From assembly GCF_036324505.1 (NCBI RefSeq), contig NC_086360.1:19646261-19710260 (forward strand): a stretch of 64,000 bases of DNA, read 5' to 3'. Below are positions 27,056 to 41,180 of the stretch, one piece after another. The stretch's first letter is position 1; each line of letters begins with the position of its first letter. Both the position numbers and the translations under genes were made by a program. This DNA is from Eleginops maclovinus (taxonomy: Eukaryota > Chordata > Actinopteri > Perciformes > Eleginopidae). The notes beneath the pieces were generated by a model, which had not been told where the DNA came from, made no database searches, and saw nothing but the letters and a program-made list of their open reading frames with translations.

Positions 27056-29714
27056 AGCCTTCATATATAAGACCTAAAGATCCACCTTTTTTTTTTTTAA
27101 ATCCGCATAACTCTCCACTTTGAATATAGTTTAGTAGTGTCATATTTTGTTACATTTTACTGCACTCCTTTTTTGCTCCGTTAGTCCATAGTCTTTATTT
27201 TTGATATGTTGCAAATCTCAGCTTTGATAATTGTACTACTTTCATTCTACTTTCTGTGCCTCTGTATGCACAACTTATACCAAAGCAACATCCTTGTATG
27301 TGTAAACCTACTTCTGATTTGGTATTTGGTAAGCTTATTTAAAGAAAATGTTCACGCTAAAAAAAAACACATGGATCTTACATGAATGTTAATGGTATTG
27401 ACCACAACAGACAGACATGCTAAAGTAATCTTCGGAAAGTGTGACCCCAAATTGGACAAAAGAATGTAAGTAAAAAACTGTTACATGGCTTACCAAGGTC
27501 TTCATGAATAGCAGCTTAACTTGGAAAAATGATTTTCATAATGAGTAGTTGATTTCACACAGAACAATACAAAGCTAAATTTCATGAACAAATTCAGTCC
27601 TTTTGGCACAATAGCATTAAATAGCTCAATCTGATGCAGAAACTCTTTGATTTAGATGTGAAAGAACGTTCACAGTGGGATCTTCGCTTTAAAAGAAAAT
27701 AATTATTATGCCGACAAAGTGAGAATTTCTGCCTCAGAAACTTATTAATCAAAGAAAATATAATGTGGTTTCTAAGTGGGGGTTGAAAAACAAGTATTTG
27801 TAATTAATTAGTGTATGTATTCCTTCATGCAGGGATCAAAGGACAGACAGACAAAAATACGTTTTTTACACAGAGAAGCGGTCCTTCATTTGGATAAGCA
27901 CTTTTTTGACTTGGTTTTGAATTGAGCAAACATAAATATACTGACATGGACATAAATAAACAAATGTAGACAGCTTGGCAATTTGTCTTTATGAGAAGAC
28001 AACAAGTAAATAAGTCAAACAATGCAGAGACATAGCAAACATGTTTTGATAGGCTGTGTTTGTATGTGTTTATGTTTGGGCTGTGTGTGCTGCTGGTTGA
28101 CTTCAAGAAAAAGCTTATCTGAAAGAGAGGAAAGCGTGTCTAAAAGTATAATTTGATGCTTTTTAATTTCTTCTCAACAAATTACTAGTCTTTAGACAAA
28201 TTGGTGCAGAGGGGGATGGGACTTCTTAAGAGCCCTTGGCAGAAATGATTACCAAGAGCCCAACAACCTTTACCACTTCTTGCAGCTCTTATTAATTCAA
28301 CATACATCTTTTGAAGATGGGACTAAGTAAGTGAGGATGAGCGGTGGGTCTGCAGGCACAATGCTGACTCTGGATTCTGAGAGTGGCAGCTGCAGGTCAC
28401 TGCCTCAAATACTCGACTAATAACTGGTGAGTGAAAAGGGGAGAAGCACACAACTCAAACGATACAATTTTGCAGTGCTTTGTGCTGCAAATGAAAGAAA
28501 ATCCAGCAGGCAAATGCATATAAGAGGATCAGAGGGAAAAGTTGACTTCACCGCCAGTTTCCCAATATTCTGTTTCATGTGCAGCTAAAAGTTTGTATTT
28601 ATATATATCCATTACAGCTCTGGGACCTGTTCTTCAGATGGTGCTTAACCAACTCTGACTAAAAAAGCCGACATCAGGCTAAACATTGTTTATTCTTATC
28701 CAGTCGATTTATTTATTTGAAAGCAGTTTTGAGGATTGATTTGTAAATCGATAAAGGAAGTTCTCCTGGGTAACAGAGGGTCTTATTCTGAAATGAAAAC
28801 AAAATTAGTTGACAGTTAAAACCATGATCAGTATTCATATCATTGGCTGAATGCTGATTATGCCATTATACAAGATGGGTTCATAATGTGCCAGCATGTA
28901 GATGCATTCATCACTCTATACTGTATATGTGCTCCTGCTTTATTAGTGGCTTCAATCTGTTCTACATCGTTACCTCCTCCATGATGTAATGTCTGATGAA
29001 ACAGTGATGTTGGTCCATATTTTAGTGAGGGTCTCTCCATATACTAGAAAGACTCCTTTAAATGATAATCCTGAACCAGCATGTTTCATTTGTTTGTTTT
29101 TTACAGTTTAAATGTTAAAGTTGAGTTGATCCTCTTTGCCTCTCCAAATACTTTTGGTTTGGTTCTTTCTCTTTACAAACTTTAATTTATATCCATTTTA
29201 TTATCTAAAAGTGGTTAGTTTTCATCATAAATACAGATACTTTTCAAGATTAAAAAGGTGATTGTAATGATTACTAATTATGTCAGTTTGCAGAAACTTG
29301 CACATTTACATCCAAAATGTCCGAAATAGCAAGATTATTTTGTGATTAATCTGACAGCGAGCCATTTGAATAAAATCACATGTTTGGATGGATTTTGTGG
29401 TTTACAATTGAGCAGATTTGGTAACCCTGAAGAACCAATCCCTGGAAAAATCCTTCACTTCACTGGCGATGAAAACAGAGGTTGACAGAAAGACAATGAT
29501 TGTTTGCCTGACCATGTTCATGCATCATGGTCAAATTTATAACACCTAGTCTTGCACCATCTTCATTTTTAACACATCCCCAAATATGAACTCCTCTTAA
29601 TTATTTGTATTTGCACGACTTAACATTCGGATTACTTATTTTTATGTTCAAAACTAAATGTTTTATTTAATCAGAAGGTACTCTCCTAATTCACATCTTA
29701 GTTTAAACAGATGT

Positions 29715-29720
29715 TTTATT
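29715..29720 (-). terminator. Candidate poly(A) signal for the CTX-family gene
   Basis: Plus-strand TTTATT reads AATAAA on the gene strand, about 350 bp after the stop codon. Other AT-rich candidates exist nearby, so this is tentative. Confidence 0.25.
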
Positions 29721-30067
29721 GTACACATTTATACAAAAAAAAAGTAATGAATTGATTTGGTTACTATGCATCATAGAAAAAGGCGCCCATAAAAATACAA
29801 GTATTAAGATATATACACTTTACATACAATTTTAGAAAATCTGTGTAACAATGAGAACCTTTTCAGTAGCAATGATGTGCTACAGTGCATCATGAAGCTA
29901 TACATTTATATTTGTCCGAGTGCTGAGGTAAGAATGTCCCCAGTAGTCATACAGTATACCAATACTCCCATAATTCTCAATATTTTGTATTGCACGGTTT
30001 GTTATATAGTGACTTCTTTAAAAAAATATATTAAAATGAAAAAGTCTATCATGTGTTTGGAAGGTAG

Positions 30068-33000
30068 TTACACAGGGTATCCATATCGATGGTCGTAATT
30101 GAGGGAAGCACGGCCCCCTGCAGTATTTTGAGATCTGCCGTTACTCTCCCCTGTGTAGACGCCACCATGGGCCGATTCACTGACACTGGGCAGTTGTTTC
30201 CTCACAGAGCTGTACTGCACCCCCGGGTGGGTGCGGTACGCCATCACAGAGCGTAAACTGGAGTTTCTACTTGTTGGTCTGCTCTCTGGGGCCGGGGCGT
30301 CCTCCCTGAGGAAACAAGTCACACAGTTCTCCGTGAGATGATGTTTTAAATATTGAATGAATATTTTGAGAATATTTCAGGCTTGCTTGAAATTGTTTCC
30401 AGCTCTGCTGCAATACCTTATTTCATTTTCAACCTCTTTCTCATAGCGACGCTTATTGCAGCAGCAGACCAGGAGCCAGATGAGGAGCAGGAGGAGGAGC
30501 AGCAGCAGGAGGGCACCTATCACTGCCCCGACTATGACACCCACCTTATTGGTAGCTGGAAGTCAAGAAATTATATTGTAATGTGTTTTAAAAGGGGACA
30601 TATCACGTTAATATACAGGTAAGTATTTGTGTTTTGGGTTTCATTTAGAACATGTTTACATTATTTAAAACATAAAACAATTTTTTCTCTGTCAGTCTCT
30701 TTCTTCTTGCACATGTCTCTTTAAGACCCCCTCCCAAAAAGCCCAGTCTGGCTGGATAAAATTGCAAGAAAAACTGCAAAACCTGAATGGCTTATTGAAT
30801 CCAATGTATTCAGACCTAGACACATGCTGTCTATAAGATCAAACAAGTGCAGTTCCCCTTTTTTGTGATTCCTCAAGAGACGTACATTTTCTTTTACAAC
30901 TTGCACTTTAAACTGCAGCAAATATTCTAAAGCATGCAGTATAAAACATAGCATCTTGAATTTAAGAGTGCCAAGTACTTGAGAGTTAAATTGATGATGA
31001 CTTACGGTTGTATGCATGCAGTGCATATTTACACTGCCCTTGGCCCACTGCATTTTTCACCTCACACACGTAACTTCCAATGTTTCCTTCCGTATGGTTC
31101 TTTATCAAAAGTTCTCCAGTCTCTAGGTCTTAATGGCAAGTGACAGCATTTAGTACAGACATATTATATAAGTAAAACATCATGAAAGTATAATAGAAAA
31201 GCCTTTTTGTCTGTCAAACTTACTTTGGGTGGCATCGGGTGGAATTGCACCTCCACTCTCTCTCCTCCATTTGTAAGAGAGAGGAATGGATCCCATAGAA
31301 GATTTGCAGCGGAGGGAGACTGGACCACCTTTCTCCTCCGGGCCTTCAACCCAACACTTTGGGGATGTTGGGGGAACTAGTGAATAAAAATAAGCAGCAT
31401 GGTTTAGTTTGTTGTGGTATGGGTAAAGGTGTGAAGGATGATAACAACACAGAAAGGGTGTGATCACTGCAGACAGGAAGAGAAACTGGTCGGTTCCCTC
31501 TACATTCCTTGAGTGAGAGTAATATTTAAAAGAAGAAAGAGAGGGCTGGGTCATGAACAGGTAACACCGGTAAGAAAGAAGTCCTCCTCACCCATCACAT
31601 TCAGTGTGACTTTTCGCATGTCAACGCCAGGTGCTTTCTTGACTTTACACTGGTAGGTAGCAGTGTCTTTGAGCTTCAGATTAGAGAGAGAGATGGAAGC
31701 GTCTCCCTGTTTGGGGTCCACTATGAATTTGAGCCTTTCGGACACGCTGGGGTCTCCGTAGCGCATCGTCTTGCCCCCTGTATATGATAAAAGCTGAGAT
31801 ACAAAGATTGGGTTGAGTGATGACAGGTCTTCAAAGCAGGTTCTCCCACTAACAGAGCCTAAGGGCAGAAAACCATAATAACCCACACTCTTGTATGTCT
31901 AATGAACGCTCCTTTAATTTAGCCAACCTCTCAGACAGGTTTTTATTCAACAACACTCTGTCCTCTGACTCACACATACCAGTTGGTCTTTCTGTGTCAT
32001 GTCTGGGCTAACATTGGACCACTCGATGTCCAGCTCTCCTGTGTCTTCGGGGCCGAGTGTGTAGGTGCATCCCAGGGTGACTGTCTCTCCCAAAGCCTTT
32101 TGGATGGTTTGCGGCCCCGAGGTCGTCACCTGCATCGCCTCGGTCACATCTAAGGGGTCAGAAAAATAATCAGATTGTTATCTAAGATATACCGTATGCT
32201 TCTTCCTTGCTACACTTTTCCAAAGACATAAACAAAACCCCAGTTCCATATCAATCGCATTAATATTTATTTCCCCAGTTTAATGGCTTTCAAGCTCTCA
32301 TAAACAGTCTGTGAGTGGAGTAGGTGCTGATCTGAGACTAATTGGCCTTTTAAGTCAAACTGCTGAGTATTTGGAGCTGGAATAGAAGTAAAATTGTTAG
32401 GTTGTAAATAAAATGAGTTACGGATTAATTTTAGACCCTTGATGTGCATTAGTTGTCAGAAATATATGGGTAAACAATGATGAAAACTGAATGAAGATGC
32501 AAACTAGAAAAATGTACTTGACAAGGGACAGTTAAAAGCTGCTTCAAGGTTGACACACGCCCTGCTGACTCACTGTTTATGGCCATTGCTTTTATTTGTT
32601 GCTGATAGCTTGACATTTATAGAAACACTCTAGTGTTAATTGTGATATGTGGTGACATGTTTCAACAGATCTATACAATTAATCTCTAATGTTGTCATTT
32701 CACTGTTCATACTTTTTGGAGAAAACTTCCTTTCACTATTTCCCCATCTAGGCAATCAACCTTCACTAAATGTGTTAATAGACTGCGTCGATAAATCAAA
32801 TCCGCCTCTCCATTGACACTAATAAAGTCTGCTTACTGTCTGAAAGCACTGAACAAAACAAAAAATGTCAGAGGAATTTATAAAAGCATCTGATGATGAA
32901 AGAAATGCTGAAAATTGGTCACTTCAATGTTTCTCTCAAAAGCTCCCTTGGGAAAAAATGCTGTTGTCTACAGTATGTCTGTTTTACATGTGTAAAGACA

Positions 33001-33846
33001 TCTAAGCTAAGTGCAGTCACAATACAGCCACTTTTAAAACTGCAAAGACCTTCCACTTTAACCTCTGACATACTGTACACATCTTTAAACAGTAATCTAT
33101 CATGTCCTTATTGTATTTCCTAAATTGTACGTAAATGTTTGTGTACAGATTTATTGATTTTTAAATAGTTGTTCTCCTTTTTTCCCCCAATATCTGCTCT
33201 GTTTGACACAAAGTGTTGCAAAAAATCAAATCCTGTGCGTCTCCTTTTGGTTTTGCATATGTTTGATAAGAACACTTTCACTCTGCTGCATGCATTTCAT
33301 TTCATTTCATTTCACTTTTGTTTTTATGTTGTCCTTGTATCAAATTAGAGAGCCGGGATTGAATCCCAAGAGTAATATCCACTGGGGACAATAAAGTCTC
33401 TCAGTGTCTTACTTTACAAATGCACACACCTTGGCAACAGGAGCATATGTATATGAAAAGAATAACTATGAGTGTTGTGCAGTGTATCAGATAGCAGTCA
33501 TTTACATGTATACGCCTCAATAATGTGTACAATGCAGTTCACACATACTGTGAGATAATCAGCTCAAAGCATCTCAGCTGGTCTGTTTATACGTCAGTCA
33601 CAGAGAGAAAAAAACCCCAGCTCTGTCTGAGACCATGTTGTTCCTGTTTTTTATGATCAGTGTGAATGATTTCCTGACTGTAAGCGGGCAAAAAAAGAGC
33701 ATTTAACGACAAATGTTGTATTTCCCTCACCTACTCACTTGAAATCTAACACTCATTACAAAACGAGACTCACCTGTCTCCAGCCTGATTGTTAGCAGAA
33801 ACAACACAGCCACCGTCAGCCTTGCACTTGAGAAAACAGGCTCCAT
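30068..33846 (-). CDS. CTX-family Ig receptor (CXADR/VSIG8-like), V-set plus C2-set, transmembrane
   Basis: Probable cell-adhesion protein of epithelial or junctional type. Coding exons in transcript order: 33774-33846, 31980-32149, 31592-31793, 31224-31376, 31006-31122, 30417-30555, 30068-30305. They total 1092 bp, 363 aa plus TAA, with matching phases. Exon 1 encodes a signal peptide starting MEPVFSSARL. Exons 2-3 form a V-set domain (LGCTYTLGPEDTGELDIEW; DTATYQCKVKKAPGV). Exons 4-5 form a C2-set domain (PKCWVEG, IPLSYKW, GSYVCEVKNAVGQGQC). Exon 6 encodes a membrane helix (VGVIVGAVIGALLLLL) and a short Cys cluster; the EIRED motif shared by CXADR, CLMP and VSIG8 crosses the last junction. 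The tail ends YGYPV, fitting a class II PDZ ligand. CWxEG, LSYKW and DTATY favour VSIG8; TYQCKVKKAPGV and YEKEV favour CXADR. Length equals that of CXADR (about 365 aa) and is below human VSIG8 (414). Exact orthology is open. Confidence 0.88.
32150..33773 (-). other. Intron 1 of the CTX-family gene (1.6 kb)
   Basis: Lies between the signal-peptide exon (donor GTGAGT) and the V-domain exon (acceptor ccccttag). It includes a short (ATTTC)n-like run at about 33291-33316 and a line/SINE-tail-like stretch near 33345-33400 (GGGATTGAATCCC, then 'ggggacaataaagtc'). No coding exon was seen. Confidence 0.6.
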
Positions 33847-34611
33847 AGTAACCCTGAAAGCAACATGAAGTAAATAAAATGTTCAAAGATTATTTTCAGT
33901 GGCTGTTTACTTCCTTTGTACTTTGTCTGTAATTTAATTAAAAGGAAGTGCAAAGGTCTCTAGAGTGGTTGTCATCCACTCTTCTAACACAGTTGTTTAT
34001 CTTTAATCTTTAACAGGGATGAGTTAAAGAATTACTGCTCTCACCTTATCCACTTTCGGGTTGTTAGCAGAGCTAGTGAGGTCTAAAATGAATATAAATC
34101 TCAATTTGAAACAAGCAGAGGTAAGATCAGGTGTTTCTTACTGAAGTACTTAAGTACACACTACCATGAAGAGGAAATAGAGAAAACTAAAGTAGTTCTG
34201 ACATACCTTAAGGAGAATGAATAATCCAAAGTAAAAGTATATCCTTGAAGGCCTGGCAGTCTCTCAGTACTGGTGGAGTCTGCTTATTTTGCTCTCAGGT
34301 GAAACTCAGGAGCAGTAACTAGACCACACCCTCTCTGTCCATAGTACATGTTTCGGCCACTCCTGGAGTTGGTTACATTTAAAGCCGTCCTCAACAAGGT
34401 TCTATTCCAGGAAATGTATTTTTGTTGGTTGGAAATGCGTTCATTTGTTTAACATAATTACAAAAAATAATTATAATTCTGATAAAAAAGAGTGGTGGGA
34501 CATACTGTTTGTTTTGTAATCCCAGGTTTGAGTGACAGAGAGGAATGATTACCAGCCAGTGTTGAGTTCAACAAATATGTTGTTGCGCTGCTTTTTCTCA
34601 ATCCATTAATG

Positions 34612-34758
34612 CAGGGGTGTCCAAACTACGGCCTGGGGGCCAAATGCGGCCCGCAGGCCATTTAGAATCGGCCCTCAGAAAATTCTAAAAGTATTATGCA
34701 ATATGGCCCACAAATTAAGTTTCTGCTTGTCTTATATTGTACTTCTCAAATATATATG

Positions 34759-34792
<34 letters not shown>

Positions 34793-35119
34793 TAGTTGAT
34801 AAAAAAGAAATCCCAATAACTAATTTCTATGGCAAGCTTGACATTGAACCTTCATATTTACTCTTGTTTTTAAGCAATCTGAGGCTTCTGTTTTAAGGAA
34901 TGAGCTGCCAAAAAAATAAATGAAACCCTAAAGACAGACGGAATGTAGGCAGTTTTTTCTTAAAGCATTTGAAAGTATCGTGCATTATTCACCTACATTT
35001 GATTTGTTTTGCTAACTTATAACTTAACTTATGAGGCAATATTCACCTCTATAAGTGGCCCAGCTCTCCGTATAATTTTCTGTATGTGGCCCTCTGTGAA
35101 AAAAGTTTGGACACCCTTG
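34612..35119. mobile_element. Non-autonomous hAT-type element with 8-bp target duplication
   Basis: Termini CAGGGGTGTCCAAAC (left) and the reverse complement of CAAGGGTGTCCAAAC (right). The flanks CATTAATG (34604-34611) and CACTAATG (35120-35127) are an 8-bp duplication with one mismatch. The interior of 508 bp contains an (AT)n run at about 34755-34790 and no transposase. The 8-bp duplication and 'CAGGGGTGTCCAAAC' ends fit hAT elements. Confidence 0.8.
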
Positions 35120-35179
35120 CACTAATGCATATAGCTGCCTCCTGTGTGTCAATATAATGTGGGTTTTTTGTATGATGTA

Positions 35180-35660
35180 TTGTAATGCAATGTTGGAAGA
35201 ACAAAGACGGGCATTCACAATATTACTTAAGTGGAAGTACAATTATATAAGCAGTAAAATATACTTAAAGTACTAAAACTAAAAGTAATCATTATGAAGA
35301 TAACGCAATTTCAGAATATGTTTTATTTTATTCTTGGATTATGATTAATGATCTTTTAAGGTGAACATAACTTACATTCTGGAGCTGATGTAGGTGGAGA
35401 TATCTTTTTTTAAGTGTTTAAACTGCCAGGTATATTTATACATAATAAAAAGCTTTGATTATTCAATTTAATATTTAAATTAATTATATAAACTTGCAAA
35501 GTAACTGGTAACTCATCTTGTCAAATACGTTTAGTGAGTAAAAAGTACAATATTTTCTTTCGAATTGTAATGGATTAGAAGTACAAAGTAACTTAAAATA
35601 GAAATACTCAAGTAAAGTGCAAGTACAGTACATGTACTTAGTTACTTTCACCCTTGCTGT
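35180..35660. repeat. Probable interspersed repeat with AAGTAC-rich ends
   Basis: The left end carries 'ttacttaagtggaagtac' and 'aaagtactaaaac'; the right end carries 'aagtacaaagtaac', 'caagtacagtacatgtac' and 'ttagttactttcaccctt'. This composition recurs in fish genomic repeats, but clean termini and target duplications were not resolved. Confidence 0.4.
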
Positions 35661-36326
35661 AATATAATACACATAGTGGAAAAGTAGCGAAACCTCTTTC
35701 AGTTTGAATGGGCCAACAAATTGTATTTCCTCCAACCCTTATCCGACACACCCTCCTGCCACACCCGTTGAAAACACTCTAACAGAAACACAATGACACA
35801 ATGTTTTGATTTGTACGTCAGTGCTCAGATGGTGACAGAGCCACAAACTGCTCTAGTATTGAGTCATTAATTCCTGTGATTAACACAGAAATCACAAATT
35901 CTCTGAGCTATTACAACCTATAGCTAGTATCACAGATTCTTATCAGCTATAAATGATTTACCCAAATGGAGAGTTTTGATTTGGAGTTAAACATCTACAG
36001 AACAGTGTTCAAGGTGTTTCATATCATCTGTTTTAATGCACAAAATCCTACTGTGTCTTATGACCCAAAAATAAAAGGTTGCAAATGAAGTTGAATGGAG
36101 TGGTGAAATTACTCCATATTGATTTTGTGAAGAGTGTATAGTAGGTGATGTGAGCACAGAGCATGACGTTTGCCATTAGGAAGTGCTGGGTTAATGCGAT
36201 CCTGCCAATAATGTTCATTAACGAGATGAACAAATTACCAGTGCTCGAGATGGAATATTATCAGAGAGCGCGTTTTTGATGAGAGCAAAATTAAAAGCGG
36301 CACCATCCCCTTCAACACTTTGTTCA

Positions 36327-36439
<113 letters not shown>

Positions 36440-38236
36440 AAACTGTGTTCCTGAGCTTCATGCAGTTTGCATCATTGACAACACATCTATGGTGCTGTGA
36501 TCCTGCAAATGTCAGGGTGTGTGTGAGGCCATGAGGTAGAGCTGCTTTAACCAGCAGGTGGTTAATTGCCCCTCTGTTGTAAGAGAAGGTTCTGGCACAG
36601 GAGCACTGAACAGACTGCGTGACAGGACAAGGCGGGACCAAACAGACATTACTGGGATATAAAACCAACATTAAAGCTGCAGGAAAGCATGTGAACAGGC
36701 TGAATTAATATATTTGTGACCTCTGGACACAGCAGCCTTTTGTCACCCGAAGCTGTCTTAATCATCCAACTAAGCTTGGTTAAAGAAAGGTAGGCAAACG
36801 TCGTCGTTCCCGCCAAGATTTGCTATAACCCCATTTATCCTCCCACATTTGGCAAAGGTAGCCTAATCACTCCGCAGGGTAGAAAACAAACCACCTTGAC
36901 AGATGTCCAAATTACAAGTAAACAGCCTCGCAGGGGAGGCAAACAAATGACCAACGCAGGGAGGGGAGCGGCTACAGAAAATAGGTTAGGCTTGCCAGCA
37001 GCCTTACTGAAATAGCATGGCAGCGTGAGTCACTGTGTGTCAATGTCAGGTAGCCGGTCGAGCACATATATTCATCTTTTTTAAGGTGGTACGCCACTGG
37101 GACAAAGATGGTGCTTCTGGCAGAGGGAGGCAGTCACTCAGGCTTCAAAGAGCTATGTGAGTGGAATACAGCCAGCACGTTCTTATATTCATGACCCTCT
37201 GAATCTCTGCAATTAAATGTCCACTCTGACAGGGAAATTGATTTTTTGTCTCTTTACAACTATCAGCCGTTATAAACAGATGTCCTGCCCATCATAAACA
37301 CACACTCTGCTGCCTGGGTGGTGTTAGTTACACCATGCAGTAATGAGTAAGAGTCTACATCCAGTTATGTGTGTTGTCTTGTTATGCTGTGAATCCGGTG
37401 TGATTATTCCCTCTCGCCGAGCAGAGCACAATTTCAGCTCCTGCTGCCCTGCGTGCTTTCTATGTTCTGTGCTGCAGAATAAATAATAAAGAGGCAAATG
37501 TAAGGATTCCTCTCAGCTTCCGTGATTCTTCATCTCAGTCAGTAACCCACTAAGGAAAGGGCACAGTAACCATCAAAACATGCTTGAATGATGTTGAAAA
37601 CAGCAGGACAAAACCCCAGCGGTTGCCTGTGCTACAGTATGCATCCATTTTCTATTAATTAAATTGAAACTTTTGCAGCTAGAGATCTGAACTTTTTTTC
37701 ACAGCTACAGCACTCAAAGAGGATATTAAAAAAAATTAGATGAGGACAAATGAGAAAGAAAGATTAACTTCAGCCTGAGGAAACAACATCCCATACTACC
37801 TGGGCTGAAATATGACAAGGGTGAGAGGGGTTACTACATCCAATAGCCACCAAGGACACACATACAGAATGTTTTTGTTCCAGGGAATCACTTCCCCTGT
37901 GAGTTTCTGTCCGCATATAGACAATTATGATCAGCAGAGAGTCCATCTGAACAAGGAATATGTGCCAAAACCTTAACCTGTCTTAGCAAACAAAACACCT
38001 CCTGTCGACTGAAATTAGACAGGTGCAGGAAAACCCCCATGAAACCAGAAGAAGCCCTGATGGTCCTGCTTCACTTACAGTAGGCTGGTCCTCAGGCCTG
38101 CTTAAACTTCCAACCTCTAAACATGAAAAGGCAGGGCTCTATAAGAAATCCCATTTATAAAATATGGAAGTAAATGTATTTACTACTCCATCCCTCCCTT
38201 GGTTCACAAGCTGCCCACCCACACAAACCCCAGCAT

Positions 38237-38464
<228 letters not shown>

Positions 38465-41048
38465 CCTCCAGCAACATGAGCAAAAACGGTGGACCCCATA
38501 ATCCAATAAGTTGTGCTTCTTGTGCTAAACCCAGTGAAGTCTGGCACACAGAGAGAGTCCATGGAGACTACCGTCCCCTAAGCCTCGCTTGCAGGAGTGG
38601 GATAGAAACTGTATTCTCTGAAATATAACTTCAGATCTCTCCTCTCCCCCGCTCTCCTTCCACGATAGCGGATTTTTCCCCACACATTTGGGAAATATGA
38701 TAGAATGATGTAATTTAAAGCTGACTTCACCATTAAAAACATTAATTAATTAAAGAAATATTCTGTCTTCTTCACAGACTGTGTTGTGGAAAGGTGATGC
38801 AAATGGGTACAATCTTCTGCTTTATTGTCTGTATCCTCAGTCAATAACAAAAATAAACATATTTATTTTGAGTAAATTATTTCCGCAGGGTTAAAATTCA
38901 TATGAATGGGTGTGCATGCCTGCTCGGCCGTGCTTGAAAGCAACTTAATAATTTATAGAGTGACTGCAATTATCATCAAAACACTAACAATAGTTGGTGG
39001 AAAACAATTTGCATGCATTTGATGCTGGTATTCTGTACCAGCTGCAGCTACATACAGTATTAGTGAAATTGCGTTTTTTTGTAGTCAAGCAGTTATATTT
39101 AATTTGGAGCAGAAATAAAAACACTGTCAAAACCACTCTCAAAATTAGCCATAATACACAGGCACTCCTGCTATTACACCAATTGGGAGGACGCTCTGTG
39201 CAGTGTATTTACAAACTACTGCTAATCCTTGCTCTAACCTTAGATGTAACCCCAACCAAAGAGGATTAATTCATAATTTTAGGAAAAATAGCTACTCTAT
39301 TTCAAAGTATTAACCTGGTCATGTGGCTTCTGCGTGGGAGAACTGATTTACTTTGTGCTGTTAAATAGTGGATGTGGTTTGCCAAGCTTCTTAAGATAGT
39401 CTTGTTTTTTCCAGCACTGTCAGTCCTCTGTGATTTAAACTACATTATAAAACTAGTCAGATATTTAATAAAATATAGCCTCAAGGTGATAACAAGCAAC
39501 CGATGTAACATTATAACCAGATAAATGAGAAGGTGTTTTGGATTTAAAAAAAATTGAATTCCCACTTGGCTACTACTTCTGTTAATCATAAAACGATAGT
39601 TAATAACTTAAAGCTGCAAGATGACCATAAGCAGCCGATGTCAATCAAGAAAACGCTAGAGATTCCAATGTCAGGTGTAGACTGGAATGTAAAAGACACA
39701 ATAGAGGGCGTGGATAGTTTCTGTTTTACTTAAGAGAAATTAAGTTTACTTTAACCCCTCAAAGTCTGTTTTTAATTAATGAAACGTTCAGTTGTATTCA
39801 TCTTTATCCCTTGTTGTTGCTTCTGGTTAAAAAACAACAAAAACAAGATGGGGAGGGACAAATATTGCACATGTAAGTCCTTTGTTAATCCCCTGATAAG
39901 TCTTTATAACTCCTGAGGGGAGTATATTGCTCTTTAGCGGCTAATGCTTCATTCTGTTCACAGCAGGTAGTGTAGAGTTGTTTTATAAAGATTTCTGGCG
40001 CAGCTGGAAAGCATGGCGAGACTCTACCAAAACAGTAAAGTCTTGGGACATAAAACTAAAACAATAAGACAATAAGAAGCTCTGTGAAGCTGCTTGCGAC
40101 TACAAGCAGTTGATAATTATAAAAGGGTTTATCATTATGAATAAGTGTCACTTAAGCCTTTTTTACTATACATCTTTTTTTAGAAAACTGCTTTAACTTA
40201 TTATTAACCCTACCCTGATCCTGACTTTGACTGGAATCAAACTACAAGACATGGACTAAACAAGGACGAGCCAGAATACATCAAGGACTGACCTTGCATA
40301 TATATACTGTACACTGAAGGTCTAAAGCTTCCCACACAAACACACTCAGACACAGCATACAGATATATTGATGCTGGATGGTGTGGGTGGATTGCCTGCT
40401 CTGAATTGAGATGCTCATTTGAACTGGAAGGAAAAAAAGATTTGTCTGACTTGATAAAGAGAAAGAAGTCTCACCGAAATAGCCGTTGCCTTTCATTTTT
40501 GGGATTTTGCTGAACTTCATGCAGTGAAAACCCTCGCTTTGCGCCACTTAAGAAACACAGATGCCAAATATCACACAGTTCAGTGAGGAATAGATGGGCA
40601 GGAGGACCAGTCAATCTGTGCTGTTTTTCTCCGTTGCACAGTTAAAAACAATGGTGGAGATTTAGAGTTTGAACGATGCCATGACCATAACAGTGCTTTA
40701 CTATATCTATGTTAAGTCTTCATACCCTTAACACAATTATTAATCATGTCTTATTCATACCAGTGTGTGAATTTATACATTTACACCGAGGAGTCAGCAG
40801 TCGACATATTTTATGCTGTCTACTGATACATTTTAACTGCTCCATATATTTATTCTCATTTACGTCAGGCTATAGATTCTCCTCCACATTACAGCTCATA
40901 TTTGTAATGGCAGCCAGACACATTGGATACATAAAAAAAAGTCCTGGATTTCGTTATGAGTCAAAATAAATAGGTTTTGAGTTCAAATGTTGTCTCATTT
41001 GTTATGTTGCAGTTAAAACACTGTTTCTGTAGCACAGTTCAATATTGC

Positions 41049-41180
<132 letters not shown>

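Larger units (their letters stand above)
24571..30067. other. Intergenic region between T2R and CTX-family genes
   Basis: No coding exon is supported. The longest open frame (26421-27143, minus) has low-complexity stretches and no family resemblance. Features seen are the (CA)n tract at 25799-25882 and the perfect hairpin at 27002-27055. The stretch just below 30068 may include the 3' UTR of the minus-strand receptor gene, with a candidate AATAAA complement at 29715-29720. Confidence 0.55.

Noticed and set aside
26421..27143. 240-codon open frame on the minus strand
   Set aside because: No domain or family resemblance. It runs through the hairpin and low-complexity DNA and lacks splice or start context.
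33345..33400. GGGATTGAATCCC as a tRNA gene B-box
   Set aside because: No matching A-box or cloverleaf could be built; more likely a remnant of a SINE or LINE tail.
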